Below are positions 7,764-14,192 of a DNA stretch of 26,442 nucleotides, piece after piece; the stretch's first letter is position 1, and each line of letters opens with the position of its first letter. The notes under the pieces were generated by a model. It saw only the letters and a program-made list of their open reading frames with translations. It ran no database searches and was not told the DNA's origin. A program made the position numbers and the translations under genes. Location: contig JALREG010000019.1 in assembly GCA_023253905.1 (NCBI GenBank), forward strand, positions 1-26,442, in the 5' to 3' direction. The DNA comes from Burkholderiaceae bacterium (GTDB lineage: Bacteria > Pseudomonadota > Gammaproteobacteria > Burkholderiales > Burkholderiaceae).

Positions 7764-8429
7764 TCACCAATACAAGTTCCACTTTGCTTCACGGCGTAAT
7801 CCGTGCCCCTGCAGCATGATCCGGGGAACCGGCTCGCCATGCGGGTTGATGATCGCTTGATGCAGACTCAGCCCGCTGTGAATCATCATTTTCCCGACTT
7901 GGTAGGGATACACCGAAGGCGAGTGCGCTGAATGCCAAATCCGAAGCGCAGCGCCGGTGGGCATCGAGATCGGGAGCGTAAAGGTTAGAACGTCGCTCGG
8001 ATCGGGATCAGGCTCCTTAAAAACGCGTTGAAACTGTAGATCGACATGCTGGCTGGCAATGTCATTGGCGAATACCGGATGAGGCAGGTGGATGTGAAAC
8101 CCGGGAATTGCGGAGTCGCCCCCAGGGCATTCGGCGGGTACCCCGGTCGCCGACGCGAGCGCCTGGCAGCACTGCTCAAGCAAGCTGCCGAAGTGTTTGA
8201 CGAGGAGCCGATTGTTCCATTGACGATATGACTCGACCCGATAAGGCGGATGGGCCTCTTCGAGCGAAGCGTCACAGTAGGCTGCAAGTCCCAGCGTGAA
8301 AAACGGCAGATCCGGGTCGCGAGCGGTCCAGTGTGACTTCAACGCGAGCACCTCGTCGGTCCAGTGAGCGCACTCGTCCGCGTTCAGCACGTTCAACGAT
8401 ATGACCGGAAGGGTGCCGGCATCGGACAT
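7764..8429 (-). CDS. Putative 2-oxoglutarate/Fe(II)-dependent oxygenase, unassigned family
   Basis: 221 residues from the ATG at 8429; this start is preferred because a GAGG lies 6 bases upstream and the longer frame to 8546 would eat into the divergent promoter. I do not recognise a named family. It carries a plausible double-stranded beta-helix metal site: H128-x-D130 in SQHVDLQFQR, a distal H190 in GLSLHQAI, and R203 thirteen residues later in PRIMLQ as the possible 2-oxoglutarate arginine. GFHIHLPHPVF (110-120) precedes the site. No signal peptide or membrane segment is visible. It converges on the first GNAT gene with a 9-bp gap and diverges from the AspH-type gene. Likely a cytosolic hydroxylase; the substrate cannot be inferred. 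It shows no obvious similarity to the other two oxygenases here beyond the motif. Confidence 0.65.
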   Translation of the reverse strand: MSDAGTLPVISLNVLNADECAHWTDEVLALKSHWTARDPDLPFFTLGLAAYCDASLEEAHPPYRVESYRQWNNRLLVKHFGSLLEQCCQALASATGVPAECPGGDSAIPGFHIHLPHPVFANDIASQHVDLQFQRVFKEPDPDPSDVLTFTLPISMPTGAALRIWHSAHSPSVYPYQVGKMMIHSGLSLHQAIINPHGEPVPRIMLQGHGLRREAKWNLYW

Positions 8430-8559
8430 GGCAACCTCAATTTCCTTAGCGATGTTTGGCGAAACGCTGTGAACCACCCCGGTGGACCGCAGGCGGTTGC
8501 GATCCTGGGCGGCGTCCGGCAAGCTAGCGGGCCACAGTACATTCACGCGCGCCCATTGT
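8430..8559. promoter_or_regulatory. Divergent promoter region between two oxygenase genes
   Basis: The 130 bp between the start codons of the minus-strand oxygenase and the plus-strand AspH-type gene must contain both promoters. I see no convincing -35/-10 pair or operator palindrome in it. Confidence 0.3.
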
Positions 8560-9273
8560 ATGACTGACCCTGATGAAAAAGTGTCGAGCGGACTGGCGTC
8601 GGGTGGGCGCCTGCCCGATGCGCCGCGCGCAGTGAAGGAACCGGCCTTTTGGCACCAGGAGCTGCATCGCGTGCCGTGGTGCGTCGAGCTCGAGAATCAG
8701 GCGGATGCGATCCGGCAGGAAATCCTGGGCTTCATTGCAAAGTTCAGGCCCTTCATGCCTTACCCGAAATACAAGATCCCGCACTTCGACAGCCTCTACG
8801 ACAACACCTGGGATGCATTTCCGCTATCGATCTTTCAAGGCGAGCATATCGAGCTCTCGAAGGCGCAGCTGTCGATGAATATCGAGCCGCTGGTTCGTAT
8901 GTTCCGCAGCAGACTCCCTCGTGTCTCGGGCTTGATTTCGGGGCTGGAACAGCAAGGAGCCCTGCGAAATGTTTTTGTGAGCCGCCTGATCCCTGGCTCG
9001 ATCATTCATCCGCATCGGGGATGGACATCGGAATTTTTGCGTATCCATCTTTGCCTGCAGGATGACCCCGGTTGCAGCATCACGGTCGGAGACGAAACCC
9101 GCACGTGGCAACAGGGCAAACTTCTGGCCTTCAAAGATGGGGGGCCTTATCCGCACTCGGTGTTACACCGCGGGACGTCAGAACGCATCATCATCTCGCA
9201 CGACCTCACCCTGGACTACCTGTCGCGCTTTATCCCGGAGCTGGTCTCAGGGGCGGGCGCGCAAAGCTCCTGA
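8560..9273 (+). CDS. Aspartyl/asparaginyl beta-hydroxylase-type (AspH) 2-oxoglutarate oxygenase
   Basis: 237 residues from ATG 8560. The C-terminal 100 residues closely follow the AspH catalytic fold: HPHRGWTSEFLRIHLCL (150-166), ITVGDETRTWQQGKLLAFKD (174-193), then PHSVLHRGTSERIIISHDL. By comparison with mammalian AspH, H152 and H199 are the iron ligands, G154 stands where an HxD aspartate would be in other oxygenases, and R209 would bind 2-oxoglutarate. The family hydroxylates Asp/Asn in proteins or free or carrier-bound aspartyl groups in bacterial natural-product pathways. No signal peptide, so cytosolic. An in-frame extension to 8482 is possible but has no start support. Its last 44 bases overlap the end of the convergent GNAT gene. 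Substrate unknown; a peptide, lipid or small molecule is possible. Confidence 0.85.
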   Translation: MTDPDEKVSSGLASGGRLPDAPRAVKEPAFWHQELHRVPWCVELENQADAIRQEILGFIAKFRPFMPYPKYKIPHFDSLYDNTWDAFPLSIFQGEHIELSKAQLSMNIEPLVRMFRSRLPRVSGLISGLEQQGALRNVFVSRLIPGSIIHPHRGWTSEFLRIHLCLQDDPGCSITVGDETRTWQQGKLLAFKDGGPYPHSVLHRGTSERIIISHDLTLDYLSRFIPELVSGAGAQSS

Positions 9274-10048
9274 AACGATCGAGAATCGGATCGTGTGGCT
9301 GTCTGCGAATATGACGCTGCAGAACCCGATTCGTGACGAACTCTTCTCGTAACAGCGCAATCTGAACCAGATCTTTGTACTGGTTGGTTTCCTCGTCCCA
9401 GATGGCTTTGCGCAGGAGCCCTTCGCGCCGAAAGCCCAGGCGCTCCTGCTGGAGCGCAATCGATTCGTTGTTCGAATAAATCAGCCCCTGAACCTTGTTC
9501 AGGCCCAGGCAGTTAAACGCGAACAGCAGACTCGCGCAGTACGCGTCGCCCACCAAAAACGAACTATCGAACCCCGGCAGAATGCCCATGATCTGCTCTG
9601 CCGTTCGGTTCCTGAAATTGATATTGACGAACATCGAAAGACCGATCGGAACCTCTCCGCGAAAAACCACCCACTGCATGTTGTGACGCTCGGAAAGGAG
9701 TGAGATCGCGTCCTGGTTCAGGTTGTCAAGCACCGCGGCAGGGGTCAGTTCACCAGGAATCTGTTTGAGCCTGCGCGCGAACTCCCGGTTCTGAACGACC
9801 GACCAGACAAAATCAAAATGCTGGGGGCCGCGCCGCTCAAGCCGGACCCCTCCGAACTGAAAGCTGTGCCACCAGAGCGGGTCGCTCCACTCGCAAAGCG
9901 TGGCCAGCGCGGCGTTCGCCGGGAAGCGTTCGCAGAGCGATTGCAGCGCCAGGTGAGCCGCTTCAGCCCCTTCGCTCTGGCGCAAGCGCGACGCCCACGC
10001 CGATACGGCGCGCAGGTCAGGGGCAACGGAATCGACAAGTGCATTCAT
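9230..10048 (-). CDS. GNAT-like acyltransferase with N-terminal helical extension (paralog 2)
   Basis: 272 residues, the same length as the copy at 6936 and alignable over its whole length (roughly half identical by eye). GNAT-like features are WVVFRGEVPIGLSMFVNINF (126-145), AYCASLLFAFNCLGLNKVQG, LQQERLGFRREGLLRKAIW and YKDLVQIALLREEF. As in paralog 1, the canonical R/Q-x-x-G-x-G/A donor loop is missing; the position reads GILPGFDSSFLVGD. Residues 1-90 form the shared helical extension, including the WW-x-x-x-FGGVRLER motif. The ATG at 10048 has no clear Shine-Dalgarno. The 3' end overlaps the AspH-type gene by 44 bp tail to tail. Both copies keep YCAS and FAFNCLG in the core, pointing to a related but not identical substrate. 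The acyl donor and acceptor are unknown. Confidence 0.8.
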   Translation of the reverse strand: MNALVDSVAPDLRAVSAWASRLRQSEGAEAAHLALQSLCERFPANAALATLCEWSDPLWWHSFQFGGVRLERRGPQHFDFVWSVVQNREFARRLKQIPGELTPAAVLDNLNQDAISLLSERHNMQWVVFRGEVPIGLSMFVNINFRNRTAEQIMGILPGFDSSFLVGDAYCASLLFAFNCLGLNKVQGLIYSNNESIALQQERLGFRREGLLRKAIWDEETNQYKDLVQIALLREEFVTNRVLQRHIRRQPHDPILDRFRSFARPPLRPAPG

Positions 10049-10360
10049 CAGGGATTTGAGCCACGGAATGGTGGCGCGTCGGCCAGGGCGTGCCAGACTC
10101 CCCGGTCGGCGAGCGCGAATGCGCAGACTATAGCCAACGTTGTGAGTCTGGCCAACCGATGTGCGGCCCGTGCACTTTTTGTCCGACGATCCCGGCGGCC
10201 TTCATGCGGCAGCGATCTCCCCAGGCCTGGGGAGATCCACGCCGGCTTGCCGCAACGGGCGTCGATGTGCCATCTTTGGCGCCGATGGCCAAGCCATAGA
10301 CAGGCGACGAATCTGGCTCGTCTGCTGAATCCTGAATCCCCATTGGCATTCACCGAGCTC
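10049..10360. promoter_or_regulatory. 312-bp divergent region containing a compound inverted repeat
   Basis: No convincing gene is visible between the divergent GNAT and prolyl-hydroxylase-like starts. The main structure is a perfect 24-bp palindrome (see the next entry) with extra outer arms. A smaller repeat, TTGGC/GCCAA, lies at about 10276-10292. The plus-strand frame is open through the region, but its translation looks non-coding (Arg/Pro-rich, no family features). Likely a shared regulatory region. Confidence 0.4.
10205..10254. repeat. Compound palindrome: 24-bp perfect inner repeat with 7-bp outer arms
   Basis: The inner palindrome at 10214-10237 has arms GATCTCCCCAGG and CCTGGGGAGATC with no spacer. 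Outer arms TGCGGCA (10205-10211) and TGCCGCA (10248-10254) are separated from it by 2 and 10 bases. It could be a dimeric regulator site, an RNA hairpin in a leader, or a repetitive extragenic element. There is no following T-run, so it is not a typical terminator. Confidence 0.6.
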
Positions 10361-10903
10361 ATGACTCCAAGAATCATCGATGCGCTGTTGAGCCCCGAGG
10401 CCCTGCAAGGGATCCTCGAGGCGGTGCAGTCGGAATCGTTTCCATGGGAACGAAGCGAAATCCTGCGGGGAAATTTTCCGGGTCTGGATTCTGAGGACAA
10501 CCTGCAATTCGTGCATGGCTTTTACGCCTGGCGAAACCGCAGCCTTTACCGCTCTCCGTTTCTGCCCGTCATTGCGCCGGTGCTGAACTGGTTCGGGACC
10601 ATGCGGCTGATCAAGGCCAAGCTCAATCGGACACCGGGCCGGTCGCGCCATCTGGAGTACGGCCTTCATGTCGACACGCGGCACCGCAATGCACTGACCG
10701 CGATTTATTACTTGAACGACAATAACGGCTACACGCTGTTTGAAGACGGGACACGCGTTGCGAGCGTCGCCAACCGATTGGTGGTCTTCAACGCCAATCT
10801 TCGGCACACTGGTGCCTCCTGCACAGACTGTTCGGCGCGTCTGGTACTCAACCTGAATCTGATCCCGGATATCAACCCGATGCAAGCGGATCAGCGGCGA
10901 TGA
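10361..10903 (+). CDS. 2OG-Fe(II) oxygenase, prolyl-4-hydroxylase-like
   Basis: 180 residues from ATG 10361. The upstream in-frame ATG at 10265 would add unconvincing sequence. The complete catalytic set is visible: H103-x-D105 in YGLHVDTRH, distal H149 in NLRHTGASC, and R160 in SARLVLNLNL for 2-oxoglutarate. YYLNDNNGYTLFEDG (116-130) lies in the beta-helix core. This ending (YYLNxNNGYT, then HTGxxCTD, then RxVLNxN) is the form I remember from small 2OG oxygenases in marine and cyanophage genomes, which suggests relatives outside ordinary chromosomal P4H enzymes. No signal peptide, so cytosolic. It converges on the carbamoyltransferase gene with a 13-bp overlap and diverges from the second GNAT gene. 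Probably hydroxylates an amino-acid side chain or small molecule; the substrate is unknown. Confidence 0.83.
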   Translation: MTPRIIDALLSPEALQGILEAVQSESFPWERSEILRGNFPGLDSEDNLQFVHGFYAWRNRSLYRSPFLPVIAPVLNWFGTMRLIKAKLNRTPGRSRHLEYGLHVDTRHRNALTAIYYLNDNNGYTLFEDGTRVASVANRLVVFNANLRHTGASCTDCSARLVLNLNLIPDINPMQADQRR

Positions 10904-12417
10904 ACCGTATCGCCAACACAGAGCGCATCGAGTGGCGACTCAGAGAAAAGCTGCATGGCATGGTTTGGATGCGCGGCGAGCGGCTTACCCGCGACATTCA
11001 GGCTGGTGTTGAGCAAAACGCTGCAGCCTGTCAGGGCTCGAAATCGCTCGAGCAGCGCGCGTAACGGTCGCGGGCTACCTTCTACGCGCTGCACGCGGCA
11101 GCTGCCGTCGATGTGTCGGATTGCTGGGAGCGGCTGCCCAGCCACCTTGCATGAATAGAGCATGAAGGGATCTGACGCGCCCTCGAAATACCGGCCGAAG
11201 TCTTCAGTGAGTACCGATGCGCCATAGGGCCGAAACGGCTCGCGCCGTTTGATGCGGTCAATTCTGGCGCGCCCGTCGGCAAGTCTGGGATCCATCAAGA
11301 TGGACCGATGACCCAGCGCCCGTGGGCCAATCTCGCCATGCCCCTGATACCAGCCGACCACCTTTCCCGCCGCGAGCAATTGCGCGACTTCCTCGACGGT
11401 GTCGTCCGAGGGCGCCGGCACATCGGTATCGGCTTGGGCGAACGGGAAGGCGGCAAAGGAAAGCGGCGGTAGTGCATGACGCTGCCTCAGCCATTCGAGC
11501 CCGCCGAGGCTCAGCCCTTCATCGGAACAATGCGGCGCGATGAAGAGGTTCGGAAAGCGGCTTCGCAACGCCGAGTTCCAGATGACGTTCTGCGCGACTC
11601 CGCCAGAGTAAACAACGGGTTCAGAAGGCAAGGCATGGCTCGAGAAAAATTCGATTAACCATTCCGCTGTGCGATGGTGGACCGTGGCGACCCAGTCGAG
11701 AAGCGTGAGCCTGGCGATCGTTGGGTCGTGTTTCCAGCGTAACCACCCTTGTAGTGACCAGATTTCGTCCAGGCGATCGAACTCGAGTTCGCGAAGCGCG
11801 TCGAGATAGCCTTCGTCGATACGTCCGTAAGCCTGAACCCCCATCACCTTACCGGCGATATCGTTGAAGTGCGCGGCCTTGATCCCCAGCGTCTTACCCG
11901 CCTCGCGAATCCCCCAGCCTATCGAACCGTTACGGATGTCGCCGGCTGCGATTGTCTTGCTGCCGCGGTACACACTCCACGGTCGCCCATCGCCTAAGCC
12001 ATCGATCACGATTCGAAGCGCAATCGGCTCGGGTTCGACCATCCAGCCGCTCAGCGCATGACAGAAGTGATGGCTCAGCCAGGTCGCAGAGGGCGCCCGC
12101 AGATACGCGCAGATTTCTGGTGAAAGCGGTTCGGCAAGCGACTGCCCCGATGCAAGGCGTCGCAACGCATCGGGCGACAGATGACGCCTCACCGAAGCCG
12201 GAAGTGCCGACGGATCAAACGTGACCGCGATATGGTCGACTTGGGATACGTCGATCCCAAATACCGCCTCGGTCTCGGCGTACCAGTCAGGGGGAGATTG
12301 AAAACTGAAGCGCTTTTCCTGTCGCGGCCGTTCGAACTTCACGTAGTGAACGCGGTCGCCATCGAAATAGGCTGCGTTGGCGTCGTGCGCGACGACAGCA
12401 ATGGCCAGAAGCTTCAT
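10891..12417 (-). CDS. NodU/CmcH/TobZ-family O-carbamoyltransferase
   Basis: 508 residues. The family makes carbamoyl-AMP from carbamoyl phosphate and ATP in the C-terminal YrdC-like domain and passes the carbamoyl group to a hydroxyl on a sugar or antibiotic in the Kae1-like domain. The N-terminal Kae1-like domain shows VVAHDANAAYF (8-18), SHHFCHA (115-121, metal-binding histidines), VIDGLGDG, IAGKVMGVQAYG and SGGVAQNV (271-278). The C-terminal domain shows GHGEIGPRALGHRSIL (359-374) and REPFRPYGASVL (392-403). The residue before GE is His360, where I expect Arg (QGRxExGPRALG), a possible functional change. It is shorter than the typical 550-600 residues. ATG 12417 has no obvious Shine-Dalgarno. 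Next to three hydroxylases, it could carbamoylate a hydroxyl they install. Confidence 0.88.
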   Translation of the reverse strand: MKLLAIAVVAHDANAAYFDGDRVHYVKFERPRQEKRFSFQSPPDWYAETEAVFGIDVSQVDHIAVTFDPSALPASVRRHLSPDALRRLASGQSLAEPLSPEICAYLRAPSATWLSHHFCHALSGWMVEPEPIALRIVIDGLGDGRPWSVYRGSKTIAAGDIRNGSIGWGIREAGKTLGIKAAHFNDIAGKVMGVQAYGRIDEGYLDALRELEFDRLDEIWSLQGWLRWKHDPTIARLTLLDWVATVHHRTAEWLIEFFSSHALPSEPVVYSGGVAQNVIWNSALRSRFPNLFIAPHCSDEGLSLGGLEWLRQRHALPPLSFAAFPFAQADTDVPAPSDDTVEEVAQLLAAGKVVGWYQGHGEIGPRALGHRSILMDPRLADGRARIDRIKRREPFRPYGASVLTEDFGRYFEGASDPFMLYSCKVAGQPLPAIRHIDGSCRVQRVEGSPRPLRALLERFRALTGCSVLLNTSLNVAGKPLAAHPNHAMQLFSESPLDALCVGDTVHRR

Positions 12418-12651
12418 TAGCCGTGCCGTACTGTGCTTGAGAAATCAGCCGGCGGGTAACGACCTGGCGACGAGGAAGGCCATCGGGCCGTTCGGGTCGC
12501 GGCGCAAGTTGCAACGATAGCCGCCCCCGAGGCCCTATGAAATTCTCGATTCACTGCTATGCCTCACCGATAACTGCTGTGCGCTCGCCGCCTGATCTTG
12601 CCGGAGTGTGGCGAAGACCGTCAACCGGCGGGTCGCCGCTGTCGCCGGTCA
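12418..12651. promoter_or_regulatory. Intergenic region upstream of the carbamoyltransferase gene
   Basis: This 234-bp stretch lies between the end of the ABC operon and the carbamoyltransferase start, both minus strand. No gene is convincing. A stem-loop with arms ACCGGCG (12624-12630) and CGCCGGT (12643-12649) starts 2 bases after the permease stop. It has no downstream T-run, so it may stabilise the mRNA end rather than terminate. The rest should hold the carbamoyltransferase promoter; I see no clear consensus. Confidence 0.35.
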
Positions 12652-13443
12652 TCAAAATGATTGCGGGGTCTGACCTGGCTGAGTCTGCATTCTTCTCTGA
12701 AATTTACGATCGATCGCGAGCAGAATGCCGCTACCCAGCGCCGCAACGCTGGTGAGGAGAAATGCGATCGCGACGATCAGATCAACGTCATGCAGTCCGA
12801 TCGCTTTCATGAGTTGATTACCCAGACCGCGCTGAGAGGCAAACATTTCACCGAGGAGCGTGCCGATCAGCGTGAGCGAGAAGCCGATTCGAATTCCGGT
12901 AAAGATTTCCGGTAAGGCAGCGGGGATCAGAATTCGCCAGCCCATCTCCCAGGGCGAGTAGCGCAGCACGCGACCCGTCTTGATGAGGATAGGCCGGATA
13001 TTGCGAACAGCATTAATGGTGAAAAGGGCAATTGGGATGATGCCGTGCAGCGCGCCGAAGGCGACCTTGGCCGACATTCCGAGACCGAAGGACAGCAGCA
13101 GAATCGGATAAAGGGTGAGCTTGGGGATGGAATATGCGGCGACCAGCATGGGTTCGAAAACATCGCCTGCGAGCTTGCGAAATCCGAGCGCCAGACCGAT
13201 CGCCAGACCCAGGACCACCGAGAACATGACTGCCAGGGCGGATGCTTTCGCCGTTTCATGGATATGGGGCCAAATCCGGTCGCCCGCGAGGAGCTTGCTC
13301 AGGTAGGAAAAGGTTTGCAGCGGCGAGCGCATGGCCATTTCGCCCGCCAGCAGATAAAGCCCCTGCCATACGATAAACACTGAAACGATAAGGATGAGCG
13401 GGCCTCGCCAGGCCTGCCAGAGGCTAGTTTCGATCCGCTTCAT
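12652..13443 (-). CDS. ABC transporter permease, NitT/TauT (SsuC-like) family, subunit 2
   Basis: 263 residues, about six membrane segments, the first at about 14-33. The cytoplasmic coupling (EAA) loop is visible around residues 155-185 (GRVLRYSPWEMGWRILIPAALPEIFTGIRIG), the SsuC/TauC pattern of BPD_transp_1 permeases. Its ATG overlaps the stop of the preceding permease gene by 4 bp (ATGA), so it is the last gene of the tightly coupled importer operon. The stop is followed at once by a GC-rich hairpin. The partner permease at 13440 is clearly related but divergent, implying a heterodimeric channel. The transported substrate is not evident; the family moves taurine, sulfonates, nitrate, thiamine-precursor pyrimidines and aromatic acids. 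Confidence 0.9.
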   Translation of the reverse strand: MKRIETSLWQAWRGPLILIVSVFIVWQGLYLLAGEMAMRSPLQTFSYLSKLLAGDRIWPHIHETAKASALAVMFSVVLGLAIGLALGFRKLAGDVFEPMLVAAYSIPKLTLYPILLLSFGLGMSAKVAFGALHGIIPIALFTINAVRNIRPILIKTGRVLRYSPWEMGWRILIPAALPEIFTGIRIGFSLTLIGTLLGEMFASQRGLGNQLMKAIGLHDVDLIVAIAFLLTSVAALGSGILLAIDRKFQRRMQTQPGQTPQSF

Positions 13444-14192
13444 CGAAGCCCCCGTCGCTGCAGGATCTGCTTCTCGATTGTGCCTAGCGCAAAATTCAGG
13501 GAGATCGAGATCAGCAAAATGAGCAGGATCAGCGGATACATGGTGGAGTTATCGAAATTGTTGTAGGCGAAGGAAATCTCGAAACCCATCCCATCGGTGG
13601 ACATGATGAATTCAGAGCCGATGATTCCGATCAGCGAATAGGCGAGCGCAAATTTCACGCCGGTGAGCAGATAGGGGGCAGAAAAAGGCAGCGTGACACG
13701 CCAGACGATCTGTGTGGGCCCCATGCCGACAACGCGAGCGGTTTTAATCAGCACCGGAGGCACCCGGTCGAGGCCGTTCAGCAGGTTGACGATGACTGCG
13801 ATGACCCCAAGCATGAAAGCGATGGTGATTTTGGGCCCGTCGCCCACGCCAAAAAGGATGATCAGCAGGGGATAGAAGGCCAACACCGGAATGGCGTAAT
13901 AGGTGGCGAACAACGGTTCCAGTGTTTCGCGAAGCAGACGTCGGCGATGAACGGCAACGGCGATCAGAACCCCCACCGACACCGCCAACGCGAAGCCGAT
14001 TGCCGCGTTCCCCATGGTCTTCCCGATCGCATCCGCGTGCTTGCCCGACAGCAGAAGCTTCCACAGGTCGATTCCGATTTGAAGCGGCGGTTGCATCGTG
14101 AACCGGTCAATCCAGCCGATGCGGCACATCCCTTCAACCAGGGCCACGGCTGCGAAGATGGCGAGGAGCCTTAATAAAGCCAGTCGGGTCAC
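13440..14192 (-). CDS. ABC transporter permease, NitT/TauT family, subunit 1
   Basis: About 250 residues when started at the GTG at 14192, which overlaps the ATPase stop by 4 bp (GTGA). A longer frame to 14249 is open, but its first 19 residues read as out-of-frame sequence from the ATPase gene, so the coupled GTG is preferred. Six or so membrane helices are visible. The EAA coupling loop reads ARVVGMGPTQIVWRVTLP, then the SAPYLLTGVKFALAYSLIGI region, as in SsuC/TauC-type permeases. EFIMSTDGMGFEIS matches the family's C-terminal region. Together with the permease at 12652 it should form the heterodimeric channel of an importer driven by the ATPase at 14189. Confidence 0.9.
   Translation of the reverse strand: MTRLALLRLLAIFAAVALVEGMCRIGWIDRFTMQPPLQIGIDLWKLLLSGKHADAIGKTMGNAAIGFALAVSVGVLIAVAVHRRRLLRETLEPLFATYYAIPVLAFYPLLIILFGVGDGPKITIAFMLGVIAVIVNLLNGLDRVPPVLIKTARVVGMGPTQIVWRVTLPFSAPYLLTGVKFALAYSLIGIIGSEFIMSTDGMGFEISFAYNNFDNSTMYPLILLILLISISLNFALGTIEKQILQRRGLR

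Noticed and set aside
10049..10360. Small RNA or leader peptide in the palindrome region
   Set aside because: No clear promoter/terminator pair and no short frame with a start and Shine-Dalgarno; only the palindrome is reported.
10202..10885. Minus-strand frame of 227 codons opposite the prolyl-hydroxylase-like gene
   Set aside because: The plus strand carries the complete H, D, H, R oxygenase set; the minus frame shows no motif.
12420..12510. Possible short minus-strand peptide (RCNLRRDPNGPMAFLVARSL) upstream of the carbamoyltransferase
   Set aside because: Only about 30 codons between stops with no start and no Shine-Dalgarno; it could be a gene remnant but is not supportable.
12624..12651. 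Stem-loop after the last ABC permease as a rho-independent terminator
   Set aside because: Arms of 7 bp with a 12-base loop and no T-run; recorded only as a possible mRNA-end structure.
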